A stretch of 64,000 nt of DNA from Malacoplasma iowae (GTDB lineage Bacteria; Bacillota_I; Bacilli_A; Mycoplasmatales; Mycoplasmoidaceae): NCBI RefSeq assembly GCF_900660615.1, contig NZ_LR215023.1:868001-932000 (forward strand). The letters run 5' to 3'. Of the stretch, positions 22,504-34,049 are shown one piece after another (position 1 is the stretch's first letter; each line of letters begins with the position of its first letter). The notes beneath the pieces were generated by a model. It made no database searches. It saw nothing but the letters and a program-made list of their open reading frames with translations, and was not told the DNA's origin. The translations under genes and the position numbers were made by a program.

Positions 22504-23667
22504 TTACTTAATCTCCTTTTTAGCCTCATTTAAATATTTTTTTATTTCATCATTTGTTCTTTCAGCAAACTTAGATAATTCTTTTAATTCTGATTGGCTA
22601 TATTTTTTAGGACTTGTTAATTCTATAACCGCAAATAAATCACCATTACTTCCAAATCTCTTATTTGATTTAAAACCATGACCTGAAATTGTAATAATAT
22701 CATTATTTTTAGTACCAGCTTTTATTTTGATGGTTTTAATTCCATGAGGTGTTGGAACATCAATTTCTCCACCAACTATAGCTTGAACTGGGTCAACTTT
22801 TGCTATTACATAAATATTATTATTTTTTCTTTCAAATATTTTTGATGGAGTTACTTCTATATTAATAAATAGATCACCTTTTTTACCATTTATTAAATTC
22901 CCTTGTCCACTTACAACAAGTGTTTCACCTGAATTTACTCCACTTGGAATTTCAACATTTAAAGTTACTTTTTCTTTTTTATATTTTTGGCCTTTACAAT
23001 CATGACATTTTTTAATTACAATTTTACCTTCACCATGACAATCTGGACAAACTGATTGTGATTGAACTATACCAAGCATAGTTCTTTTCCTTGTGAATAC
23101 AAACCCTTGTCCCTTACAAGTTTCACATGTTTTTACAGAATCTGGTTCATTTGTATTTCCAGTACCATGACAAGTTTTACAATCAACATTTATTTGGTAA
23201 TCAATTTTTTTACTAGTACCAAGAACTGACTCTACAAAGGTAATGCTTACATTTAATAATAAATTAGCGCTAACGCTTTCTTGGGATTGTTTTCTTCCAA
23301 ATCCACCAAAGCCACCAAATCCGCTAAAGGCATTGAATATATCCTCAAACCCGTTAGTATATCCATCTTCATCGCCCATACCACCACCAAAGAATTGGTT
23401 AAATATATCAAATGGATCAAAACCTTGTGAATGGAAACCTTGAGAATTTAATCCATCATGGCCAAATCGATCATATGTTGCTTTTTTGTTTGGGTCACTC
23501 AAAACTTCATAGGCTTCGTTAACTTCTTTAAATTTTTCTTCAGCGTCAGCGGCCTTATTTCTATCTGGGTGATATTCCATAGCTTTTTTTCTAAAAGCTC
23601 TTTTAATATCAGATTCACTTGCGTTTTTACTTATTCCCAATACTTCATAATAATCCCTTTTAGACAT
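22504..23667 (-). CDS. dnaJ: Chaperone protein DnaJ
   Basis: A full type I J-protein of 387 aa: J-domain with HPD in [10 protein letters not shown], Gly/Phe-rich linker (about 75-125), four CxxCxGxG zinc repeats ([32 protein letters not shown]; the last lacks the final Gly) and the C-terminal substrate domains. No TGA codon. It stimulates DnaK ATPase and delivers clients. Upstream lies a CIRCE-like operator, so HrcA heat-shock control is expected. First gene of dnaJ-grpE. Confidence 0.97.
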   Translation of the reverse strand: MSKRDYYEVLGISKNASESDIKRAFRKKAMEYHPDRNKAADAEEKFKEVNEAYEVLSDPNKKATYDRFGHDGLNSQGFHSQGFDPFDIFNQFFGGGMGDEDGYTNGFEDIFNAFSGFGGFGGFGRKQSQESVSANLLLNVSITFVESVLGTSKKIDYQINVDCKTCHGTGNTNEPDSVKTCETCKGQGFVFTRKRTMLGIVQSQSVCPDCHGEGKIVIKKCHDCKGQKYKKEKVTLNVEIPSGVNSGETLVVSGQGNLINGKKGDLFINIEVTPSKIFERKNNNIYVIAKVDPVQAIVGGEIDVPTPHGIKTIKIKAGTKNNDIITISGHGFKSNKRFGSNGDLFAVIELTSPKKYSQSELKELSKFAERTNDEIKKYLNEAKKEIK

Positions 23668-23718
23668 ACTGAATACCCCATTTATTTATGTATAACTATA
23701 TATATTATAAATTATATA

Positions 23719-23745
23719 TTATCACACTAATATCGAAAGTGCTAA
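23719..23745 (-). promoter_or_regulatory. CIRCE-like HrcA operator of dnaJ-grpE
   Basis: TTATCACAC-N9-AAGTGCTAA, matching the CIRCE consensus TTAGCACTC-N9-GAGTGCTAA at 7 of 9 and 8 of 9 positions with the exact 9-base spacer. It sits just upstream of -10-like TATAAT boxes (23704-23709 or 23711-23716), about 50 bases before the dnaJ start. Confidence 0.85.
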
Positions 23746-23790
23746 ACAAGATTAATATTGTAATGTGCAAATAATAAAAAAATAAAACCC

Positions 23791-24519
23791 TTATTGAAGG
23801 ATTTTATTAATTAGTGTTGTAATCTCATCATCTTTTATTTTTTCGCCCCTTAAAGTGTTATACATATATCCAAATATAGATTTGGCTAACTCTTTATAAT
23901 CATAATTAGGAATACTTGGAAAATAATATTTATATATTAATGTTAATATGTTGTAACAAAAATTTAAAAGTGATGGTTCTTTTGATGCTAAATCATCAAT
24001 AATCTTTTTTGTGTTTGCATATAATTCAATTTGTTCAAACAAACTTGTTTCAATTGGATTTATATTAAATGTTTCTCCAATGTTTTGATTATGATATCTA
24101 AAATTTTTATCTATACCAAAACAAATAAACATTTCAAAAATAGAATTTTTGTCTTCATTAGAAACAGTTTTTGAAATTAATATATCTTCAAAAAAATCAA
24201 TTTCATTGTCTTTTAAATCACTATTATATCTTTCAAAAAATAATCATAAAGCTGAGGGATTTATTTTTTTGTTTTCAAAAACTTTATTCAATAGTTGTTT
24301 TCTATCTAAATTTTCAACATCGTATAAACCACTAAAATAACTTTTATCTGCTTTTGTTTGCAGCAATAAGTCTTCAAGGATTGTTTGTTTATCTAATGGA
24401 ATATATGGTGCTTCAAGTTCATCTTCAATTAAAAAAATAGCATCATCATATTTTTTTTCTTCTAATAATTTTTCTGCTTTAGCAATTATTTCATCATAGT
24501 ATTTTTCAATATCTGACAT
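23791..24519 (-). CDS. DUF3196-type mollicute protein
   Basis: A 242-aa protein beginning MSDIEKYYDEIIAKAEKLLEEKKYDDAI, with repeated helical hairpins resembling a TPR. I recognise it as the DUF3196 family, which is confined to Mollicutes and has no known activity. One TGA-Trp (24241-24243). Cytosolic: no membrane segment. It follows the DUF402 gene by 3 bases, so they are co-transcribed. TPR-like folds usually bind proteins; this is inference only. Confidence 0.78.
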
Positions 24520-24522
24520 ATA

Positions 24523-25071
24523 TTATTCCTGTTGTTCAATTTTTATATATTCATTTATTAAATCAATATTTATTTTTTCAAAAATACTTTTTCTGAAGCT
24601 CTCATCCTGAAAAAGTTTTAATCTTTTTTCAATTTGACTTAATATTTGTTTTTCATAACGGTATGCAACTTTATTTTCATCATACTCATCAAGATCTAAG
24701 ATTTTGTATTCATCCAATACATTGTTTTTCATTTTAATATCAACATCAAAATCATAGTACTTAATAGCTTCTTCTTCATGAATGAAAGGAGAAGCAAAAT
24801 TAACATAATAATTTAATGTATCATTTGGTGTTAATGTTGCTATTATGTTATATCACTTATCATAAAAAAAGAACCAAAATGAAGGTTTAAGATTTTTAGA
24901 GTGAAAGTTTCTAGATGAATTTTTTTCATTTGTTATGACTCTAGAATTATATAAAGATACACATATGTATTCATCAGTCATAGCAACAACTTTAGGGAAT
25001 TCTCATACTCTATATAATCAACCATTTCTTTTATAAGCATGAACCATTATTTTTTTTCTAACACTTATCAT
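24523..25071 (-). CDS. DUF402-family nucleotide phosphatase-like protein
   Basis: A 182-aa protein with the DUF402 core: NYYVNFASPF, IKYYDFDVDIK and LDLDEYDENK, the acidic motifs that bind metal and phosphate in this beta-barrel family. Start ATG at 25069-25071 restores the usual length (about 175-185); two TGA-Trp codons in the N-terminal part hide it otherwise. Characterised relatives hydrolyse nucleoside di- and triphosphates. Lies between tRNA-His and DUF3196 on the minus strand. Confidence 0.85.
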
Positions 25072-25162
25072 AATAAACCACTCTCTTAATTATTGATGTA
25101 AATATCTTAATATTAAAACAAAATATAATAACTGAAAAGATATTTAACAATAAATTAAAAAT

Positions 25163-25184
25163 GAAATTAGTAAAAACTAATTTC
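25163..25184 (-). terminator. Terminator after tRNA-His
   Basis: GAAATTAG/CTAATTTC hairpin followed by ATTTTTAATTTATT on the minus strand, 17 bases past the tRNA 3' end. Confidence 0.75.
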
Positions 25185-25200
25185 ATCATGTTTTTATAAA

Positions 25201-25278
25201 TGGGGCGACCAACGGGACTTGAACCCGCGAATGCCTGAGTCACAGTCAGGTGTGTTAGCCGACTTCACCATAGTCGCC
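25201..25278 (-). tRNA. tRNA-His (GTG)
   Basis: Cloverleaf with acceptor GCGACTA/TGGTCGC, anticodon GTG at 25241-25243 in stem CCTGACT/ACTCAGG, T-loop GGGTTCAAGTCCC and an encoded CCA. The extra G at position -1 (25278) faces C73, the identity element of histidine tRNA, supporting the assignment. Confidence 0.97.
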
Positions 25279-25339
25279 ATATAAACAAATACTTATTTAT
25301 TATAATACATAAGTACTTGTTTACTTTAAATAAATATTA

Positions 25340-28300
25340 TTATTTTACTTCTTTAACTTTTTTAAAGTTTTTGTAGAACTGCTTTGTTGAAAATACTGTA
25401 TTTTTTTTCTTTTCTTTTTTAATAATATGAAGTGCTAATCAAATTGCAAATAAAACAATTGCAGCAACTACTATTATAACCATTCAGAAAGCTATTATAT
25501 CGTTAACACTTATAAATCCTCTTAAATTTAAACTAGCAACTCTATAAGTATTAAGTTGAGGATAATATAAAGTATAGTTAGCTGTAACAGTTCCTGTTTC
25601 ATCGTCTGGTACTAAATCAATGTTTTTAACTACAAATTGAGAAATATTATTTTCTTGTTTAGTAGTATTTTCATTAGTTGATATAGTTGAATTTTTAATA
25701 TTTTTTGTTGGTGTTTCAATATATGAACCATTAGTTAATTTAAGTAAATTAGTTTTTTCTTGGAATTCAAGATAACCTATACCATCTTGTTTAGAATAAC
25801 TATTTACATAATTTGAAGGTAATATACCACTAAGTTTATTTACACCAAGATCTGCTTGTGTAGTTGAAGCATTAGTAAATGTTTGGTTACTACCAATATC
25901 ATTTTTTCATTCGAAAACAGCTAATGATGCACCTAATTCAAACTCAATAGGTTCAAACAATTTAGCAGATTTTGAATTGTTTTTTAAAGCATTAACTCAT
26001 TCATTAGTAAGTGTTAAATGAGATCCATCACTTAATAAAATGTTAGTTTGTGTATTAGGTGATAATTTCACAACCATATGAACTTTATTTGGTGTAGATT
26101 TAGCTTCATCAATTTTTCATTCAAGTTTTGATGTATCAACTCATGGATTTTTTGTTTTTATAAATTTAGACATTTCATTTCCAAATTCATTTTTAATTTC
26201 ATCAACACTTTTAGACACTGATCAAGAATTAGCTAATTTTTCATCAACTTCAAAGAATGGATTAGTAGTTGTTTCAGTTTCACTAAACATTCCAAATTTG
26301 TCAGCCAACGATAAGAAACCTGAACCATTTTCTATATTAGGTCTACCATAATCAGTACTACTAAAGCTAACAGAAAGATGTGAATCTAAAACTTTATCTG
26401 GAACATTAGCATCTTTTTTATAAGTTAAAGTACCATTTAAATTACCATTAACAACATCTTGGATTCATTCAGCAGATCCATTTTGGTGTGATGGTGTTCA
26501 TGTTCATTGACTTACTTTTTGTAAATAACCACTAGACAAAGAAAGCGAATCAATTAAATCAGCTGTTGTTAAATCTAAAATTGATTTTTGAGTTTTTAAA
26601 GATTGTAATTTTCAAACATCAGCACTAATTTGTTTATAATCATCAAGTTTTTTACTTGTCTTAAAATCAGCACTACCTCTAATGTTTGAATTACCTATAG
26701 AAGTACTACCTTCATTTTTCTTAATTGTATACTCAATAGTTATAAGTCCTTTATTAATGTCTTCTTTCACATTAATTTGTTTAGAAGTATCTTTTTTACC
26801 CTCTTCAGTTCCATTTTCATTTATTTTGTAAATATTAATATCTGATTCAGTTATTCCAACACCATTTCCTTGATGAATAAAATTATCAAGAATTTGTTTA
26901 GCTGTAAAATCTGTCGCATATTGAGTTGATAACAATTCTTGTTGTTTATCATATTTAGATTTATCAATAGATGGTATTGTTATAAGTTGGAAAATCATAT
27001 CATTATATTTTCTAAAACCATCTAATTTATAAGCTGGTAAAAGTCTTGTATAAAAAGAATTATCAGATCATCAATTTTTAATACTCAACTTAAATCTAAA
27101 TTCTATAAATCCATTAATGTTGTCAACATTGAAATGGATAGATTGTGTTGCATCTGCATAAGGTTCACCATTTAATTGAACTAATTCAGCATTATAATTT
27201 TTAGCATCTATATTTGTAATAGATAGTAATTTTTTCACATCTTCATTATTTAAATCACCAGCTAATTTTTCATTATATTTAAGGTTAGTTGCTTGTTCTT
27301 TAAAATCTTTGATTTCTGGTTTTATAACATCAATTAAATTAGTTTCACCACTAGAGTTTTGAATACCTTTTAAACCTTTAAGGTTTTTGTCTTTGGAAAG
27401 CAATAGATTGGCGTTTGAACTTGTGTTGTCAGTTGTATAAAAGATAGCTAATTTTGAGTTTTTAGCGCTTTCATTATTAGAAATTATCATTGGTGTAGTA
27501 ATATTTGATTTTAATGAACACTTATTCAAACCATCATTACTTGTAAAATAAACATCACCATTTAATTGATCGTAATCTATATATTCAATTTGTTTCCCAC
27601 CAACTTGCACTTCAGAATTATTAGTTATATTTTTGTTTCTATATTCAAATTTTACTAATTTACTATTTGTTCCAATAATTGGTAGAATAAGATTTTTATC
27701 TCCATTAGTACCAGAGTTTAATACTCCTATATTTCAAACAATATTAGAAATGTTAACACCGTTTGAATTATAAAAATTTCCTGATTGTGTTCCAATTAAA
27801 GAAAATGAATTATTAATTAAGTTCATTTGAATTTTTGTTGGATTAGTGTTGTTATCAACTGTAGTTAAAGCATAAACACCTTTTTCAACTTCAACAATAC
27901 TTTTTAAAACATTATTACTTATGTTTGAAATAAGTGTATCATCAATTGCAACATTACTAATTGATAAGTTTCTTGAGTTTAAAACACTTACATTTCCACT
28001 AACGCCATTTGCTTTTTGCCCACTAAGTGAAGCATTATCATTAACAATAAAAACAGTTCCATTTTCATCCATAAAAGCTTTATTTGCTGAAATATCTAAA
28101 CCATTTTTATTTGTTATGAAATAATTTTTGTATTTTTCTGTTTCTGGAACATTTGAATTTCTATTTGGAAAATAAGGTGTTCCATCTTCTAAATTCAATT
28201 GAAAATAAAACGAAGATATACCATTAATCTCGCTACTAAGTTTCCCAACAACACCCACTATATTATCGTTGTTGCTATAAGTTATATTCATTTCTGAAAT

Positions 28301-28633
28301 TGTTGCACCAGTTAAACTATTGTTTGTAAAAAATGCACTGTTAGCTACATCATAACTTCAAACTAAATCTCCTAAAAATGAACTTAAATAAATTGTATTA
28401 TTGTCTTTTGTTAAAAAACCATTTTTAGTAGCTTGTTTTACATCAGTTTTGCTGTTAGACAAAATAGGATTTGTTTGTTCTATTTCAGTTCTAGTTTTTC
28501 TACTATTATTTAAATTTACACTTGCTAAAGTATTTTTATGACCAACGTTGTTGTAAATACCAGTAGCAACTACTGAAATACCTAATAAAGAAGCAGAAAT
28601 TGGCAAAATTCACTTTTTAATAAATTTTTTCAT
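25340..28633 (-). CDS. Large anchored surface protein
   Basis: A 1097-aa protein in one frame with many TGA-Trp codons. N-terminus MKKFIKKWILPISASLLG is a signal anchor without an obvious lipobox; the C-terminus has one strong membrane helix (AFWMVIIVVAAIVLFAIWLAL) and a basic cytosolic tail, so most of it faces outward. The first half is rich in short beta-type segments (Asn, Ser, Thr); the second half includes repeats such as GNLNGTLTYKKD that resemble the Lipoprotein_17 domain of mycoplasma surface proteins. AGGAGG precedes the ATG. Second gene of a pair with the interrupted homologue upstream. Likely host-contact or immune-variable; not proven. Confidence 0.8.
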
Positions 28634-28645
28634 ATTCATCCCCTC

Positions 28646-31600
28646 CTATTTAGAATTATTTTTTTCAACGTATTTAACAACTTCGTCATGTCTTTTTTCT
28701 TTTAACATTTCAAGTCTTTTTTGATTGTTGTTTTTTAATTTATTTAGATATTCAATGTCATGTGAATTTGTAACAGTTTTTCTTAAATTACGTTTAATTA
28801 CCTTTGTGTAAACTAAGAAAACAACACCTGCAGCAATAATACCTAAACCTGCAATAACTGGAACTCAAATTGCATAAGGTGATAAAGGAATTTTAAATCC
28901 TGTTAGTTCAATTCTTTTATAAACCTGTCCACCTTCTGGAACAACTTGTTCTTGAGAATTTACTGCACTATTTAAAACTTGACTACTATTTAGAACATGG
29001 CTTCTACTATTTCCAGATGTAGCATAAATTGTAACAACTAAAGTACCAGCTGATCTATTTGGACTTAATACTATATTATTAACATCATAATAAGATGCTG
29101 AGAATAAATCTTGAACTACTGTTTCTTTAGTAATGTCATCAGCAAACATTTCTTTATTAATGTTTTCATATCTAACATTTTCTAAATTAATTTTTACTTC
29201 TTTAGCTGAAGTATCAATTTCTACAGAATTACCATGATAATCTGTTGGTTTATTTCAAGTAAAATCTTGAACTGCTGTATTTATTGCAACACTAGTTTTA
29301 AATGGGTATTGTAATAATTCAGATTTAGAAAAATCGTTTATATTTTGTTGAGTTCAAACAAATGCTTCTGTACCAATAAATAATTGAGAAACTGAATTAG
29401 GTTTGATTTCAATTTTTAAAGGTAATGAATTACTTGTTATTTTTGAATTATTTTCATCCAAAGAAATGTTCAATTGATCAAAAGATAAATAAGGTACTGA
29501 TATCAATGAAGCTAATGTAGTATTTAAAACATTTTTATTTGATGTAACTGCATCATTGTATTCATCTCAAATTTGTTGAGATGTTAATAATCCATTATAT
29601 GAATTAACAGTAACATTCTTGAAATCATTACCAACAGCTTTAAACCCATCTATTTTTTTATTTTCTAAAATTTTTCTTTTATTTGAAGGTAAAAATTGAT
29701 TTTTTGAAAGCAATGAAACTGTTAAACTTCCATCAATATCATTTGGAGTAACTTCAAAATCTCACTCAGTTGGTGAAGTTGGAAATTTGTGGCCTAAAAC
29801 CACTAGTTTGTCAAATATATCTTAAAGTGTCACTTGTGAAGGATATTGATTTAAGAATCCATTTTCTTTTAAAGTGGCATCATCATTTACTGCTACTTCA
29901 TAACCCTTAGAACTTAAGAAACCATCATAAGTAAATGTTTTAGTATAATAACTAGAATCAAATCCAGTTGGTAAATATTTTGAAATATCAACAGTAACTT
30001 TTAAAGTACCATTTTCATCATCAACAACTTTTTGGACATCTGATTCTTGAAGTTTAATGTTATTACCATTTTTATCTTTCATATTGATAACAACAAAATC
30101 ATTAATAATTTCAAGATTAGTTATATCACTTGGATATTTAATAGATTTAAATTCATTAATTTTGTCGTACTTAATATTATTAACACTATCATTTGTTTTT
30201 TCGGTTACTAAATGGAATATACCTTCTTTTTTATACATTCCATCAACAATAGTTTTAATATTGAATGATGCAAAATCATTAGATACATCTGTTCATCATT
30301 TTTGATATTTAACTTCATAATTTACAGTAAGAATACCATTTTTATCATCACTTTCAGTTGTTGATGATACATATCAAGCTCCCTTATTAGGGTTTCCTGA
30401 AATTTTTAACAATCTATTTAATTCATCTGTACTTACAGAACTTGGAGCTGCATTTTTATAAAAATCTTGACTTTTAATTTCTGCATTTATATCATTGTAA
30501 TTTCTATAAGGTAAATTAACTTGATTATTAAAATTGTTGTCCTTAAAATAATATCCTACTGTTTTTGTTACATCATTTTTGTCATAAATAATTATTGGAG
30601 ATTCTGTTATTTTAGTTTTAGAAAAAACAGGACTAAAAGTTTTTACATTACTAATTGGTTTAGATTCTCCATCACCAGCAATAATTGTATAATATTTCAA
30701 ATCTGATTCAGAAAGATCTGTATAACCAACAGATGCATTACTTGAACTTCAAATGTTTGATGTAATAACTCTTTGAGTAACATCATCATAGTAAAAAGAA
30801 GATACGTCTTGATCTAATTTTTTAGATTTATCTTGCATATCTAAAAATTTATTTATAGATATTGTTTTATTAGATGAATTGTAATCAAATTTATAAACTG
30901 CATTACATCTACCTGCAATAACAAAGACAGATGAACTTATATTTGCATCATTATTGTTAGCATAAAAACCATATTTTGGTACAGCATTTAAATCTTTTGA
31001 AACATCTGAAAATAAAGCCATACCATAATTTGTATTAATTGAAACAGGTTGTCCGTTTGCGTTTATAATAGGTTTTAAATTGTCATCCACTACAACTACT
31101 TTTTGTTTAAAACCATCTTTATGCTTATCTGCTGTTGGTTCTTCCCCTGTTGGAGCTGTAAGTAAAACAAAGTTAGCATTAGAACCTTTTTTACCTTCAA
31201 CAAGTGCTGTTAAGATTCAATCATTTGCTCTTATTTTTCCATCTTGTACACCAAGAGCATGTGAACCTATACCACTAAAAGAACTTATCCCATATGTACT
31301 ATTAATTGTAATTTTAGATGTAACTTCACTATATCCAGCTTTTTTAATTTTAAGTGTTGGAAAGTCATTATTAGTATTCATTTGTCCATCAACAGTTGCA
31401 ATAATGTCATTGTTTGAATTTTTATATAATACAGTAACACCATCAGCAACTTTAGTAGAGTTGCTTAATGGATCAACAACATTATTGGCATTTCTAATTG
31501 GACTAAAAACTAATCCTGTTGATGCATCAACTGCAAAAACAAGTCCATTTTTATAAGCATTGTCTGTAGTATCTGAAGTTAAAATAACAATTAAATTGCT

Positions 31601-32020
31601 TTCTTCTAGATATTTTCAAGAAACAATTTTTACTGATTTAGTATCAACACCTGGATATTGAGCATTATAAAAAGAATTAAAATCAGAATTAGTGTCCAAA
31701 TTCAATCTTCATATTTCAACCCCTTCATAAGCTGTCATTATCAATTGTCTTTGATCATTAGAATATCCAATATATCCACTTTCAGTTGAAATCGGTGCAG
31801 AATATTTATTATCTGCAATTGGAATGTAATCAAATTGATTATTAGTAGCTTGTGTTTCAGCAGAGTTTAATTTTTGTTTAGCAACAAAATTGTTTTTTGT
31901 ATTATTAACGATTTTATTACCATGTGATGAAACTACATTACCAACAATAAAACCTAAACTTCCAAGAGCAACTGATACTCCAAGAATGTTTGAATAAGTT
32001 TTCTTTTTAAATTTTGGCAT
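28646..32020 (-). pseudogene. Large surface protein interrupted by an in-frame TAA
   Basis: The frame from 32020 to 28646 encodes 1124 codons of one surface protein: signal anchor (NILGVSVALGSLGFIVG), a long beta-rich ectodomain, Lipoprotein_17-like repeats (DDENGTLKVTVD; PNDIDGSLTVSLL), and near the C-terminus one membrane helix (VPVIAGLGIIAAGVVFLVY) with a basic tail. A genuine TAA at 29822-29824 splits it: a 732-aa product would lack the anchor. Sequence on both sides stays in the same frame with domain-like protein, so a point mutation, or a sequencing error, is the simplest explanation. The stop at 28646-28648 overlaps the ribosome site of the next gene, so both belong to one operon. Confidence 0.8.
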
Positions 32021-32114
32021 AATTCCCCCTTTTAAAAATAATCTTAAAACTAGAAGTTTAAAATTATTTTTATAAATATAAGTATTTAAAATTCACTTAT
32101 TATCTTTCAATTAT

Positions 32115-32120
32115 ATTATA
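32115..32120 (-). promoter_or_regulatory. Candidate -10 box for the surface-protein operon
   Basis: TATAAT on the minus strand, about 95 bases upstream of the start at 32020. No clear -35. The long leader may contain control elements, but none was recognised. Confidence 0.4.
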
Positions 32121-32239
32121 TAAAAATAAAATATTCTATTATTAATAAAGAACGACCTTTTTTATATTTTTTATAAATGTTTAAAAAAGCAAAAAAATAG
32201 ATTTAGTAGTTTATATAAAAAATAATAAAGACAATAAAA

Positions 32240-32266
32240 TCAGTAAGTATTTAATAATACCCACTG
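32240..32266 (-). terminator. Probable terminator
   Basis: TCAGT--GTATT/AATAC--ACTGA imperfect hairpin followed by TTTTATT on the minus strand, 40 bases after the small gene at 32306. The remainder of 32121-32305 shows no gene. Confidence 0.55.
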
Positions 32267-32305
32267 ACTTAATAAAATTAAGTTTAATAAAATATATAAG
32301 TTAAA

Positions 32306-32620
32306 TTACATTAATGTAATAATAAATTTAAAATTTATTCATATTTTTTCTAAAAAGCATTCAAGATAGTAAACATTTCAAGGCGTAAGATATTCAATTA
32401 AAGCACTTGGATCAAACTCTTCTTTTTTGTTGCATATTTCTTTTAAGCTATTTGTATACCTGAATCAAAGACTTTTAAATCCTTGCTTGTTTATTACATA
32501 CCTTGGTTCTAATAATTGATATCAAAATGCCATAGAAACAATTAACTGATTACCTTTATATTTAAATTTTTCAATTTCTACTTCGTTTTTTTTACTTATT
32601 TTAGTTACATATACTTTCAT
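32306..32620 (-). CDS. Small unrecognised protein
   Basis: A 104-aa frame hidden by five TGA-Trp codons. Starts MKVYVTKISKKNEVEIEKF, rich in Lys, Tyr, Phe and Trp, no signal peptide or clear membrane helix. Codon use and the terminator just downstream support it being real, but the ribosome site is weak (AAGTGG). No family recognised. It lies between the J-domain gene and the surface operon on the same strand. Confidence 0.55.
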
Positions 32621-32704
32621 GCATTTAACCACTTTAAATTTTTATTTCGATTATATAAATAATAACATTTATTAATAAGATTTTTAAAGCATTGAAGACA
32701 CAAA

Positions 32705-33880
32705 TTATTCAAACGATGATTTTAATGTTTCATAAGCTTTATTTATAATTGCCATTTTTTCATTTGAATCTTGTTCTTTATAAATATCAGGATGGTATTT
32801 TTTTGCCATCTTTTTATAAGCGTTTTTAATTTCATCAATAGTTGGGTTTTTTGATGAAATATTTAAAATTGATGCAGATTCTTCAAATGTCATGTGTTTT
32901 AAATTATTCAAAGAAGTTTTTTTAAATTCTTCATCATTGCTTTTTGTTTTTTGTTCTTGTTGTTTGTTTTCTTGATTATAGTTGTTTGTTTGGCTGTTGC
33001 TGTTTTTTTGTTGGTGGTTATTGTTGAATGTTTGGTTTTTAAATCTGTTGTTATAGTTGTCGTATATATATGTATAGTATTTATTTATTTCAGCCAAAAC
33101 AGCATTATATATAGTATCTGATATATAGTTATATATATTATTAATATCAATTTTTTTATTAAAAAAAGCAACTAAAGGATTTGATAAAAACTTTAGTTTT
33201 TTCATAATTTGGGGAACAAAACTAACATTTAAATTTTTAATAACATTGATAACCAAATTCATTTTGGAATCTCTTGCATCAAAACAACCAAAATACATAA
33301 AGTGTTTTTCATTATAAAAATATAATGCATTGGCATATTTTGGAGAATTATCATAAGATTTATAATCCATTCTTTTCACACCAAAATATTTAAAAGATTC
33401 AAACTTATAATTACTATTAGATATTTTAATTTCTTTTAAAATTTGAAAAAAAACAAATGAAGTAATTCAAAGTTCAATATTATAAGTGAACTTATTTTTA
33501 TAAAGATTTAATATTGTAAATAGCGCACTAAAATCAATTAAATTGTTATTGCTTCATTCTATTAATTTTGAAGATAGTTCATTAGGACCGTTTTGGTAAT
33601 TTTCATTAATCAATAAATTTATTTCATGATGGATTTTGCTATCTTGAGTTGGAACAAGAATTTCATTAACTAAAAAATTATCAATATCTACACTATTGTA
33701 TGTTTTTTTGTTTTTCTTTAGTGGAATTCATTTTTCAAAATTTTTCTTTAATGTTATCAAAAATTTTAATTGGAATTTTCCACCCTCTTCTTTAGAAGTT
33801 ATTTTTCTGTTAAGGTAATAAAACAAAAAAACACCGACACCCAATCCTAAAAGTATTAAAAAGATTATTATAAAAACCAT
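32705..33880 (-). CDS. Membrane-anchored J-domain protein
   Basis: A 391-aa protein. The first 20 residues (MVFIIIFLILLGLGVGVFLF) form one membrane helix; the middle has no recognised domain, then a Gln/Asn-rich linker (about 255-300), and the C-terminus is a J-domain with the HPD motif in KKYHPDIYKEQDSNEK. The J-domain at the C-terminal end and a membrane anchor at the N-terminus suggests recruitment of DnaK to the membrane, with the J-domain in the cytosol. Similar anchored J-proteins occur in the terminal organelle of M. pneumoniae relatives (e.g. TopJ), but no acidic-proline domain is seen here. Confidence 0.85.
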
Positions 33881-34004
33881 ACTAATTCCACACTACGTAA
33901 ATATATAAATATAAATTTAATTAATTTTAATAATAGTGATAATAAACATCCATAAATAAAATAACTACAATATATTATAACAATAAATATTTAATAGATA
34001 AAAA

Positions 34005-34042
34005 ACTAGGACTTTAAAACCTAGTGTTGTTTTTGTCCTAGT
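34005..34042 (-). terminator. Terminator of the gmk-rlmN-prpC operon
   Basis: ACTAGGAC/GTCCTAGT stem with a T-rich minus-strand tail (TTTTTTATC), starting 8 bases past the prpC stop. No kinase gene follows before it. Confidence 0.8.
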
Positions 34043-34049
34043 CCATAAT

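Noticed and set aside
24523-24732. A 69-aa gene ending at 24523
   Set aside because: It is only the C-terminal part of the DUF402 gene that starts at 25071.
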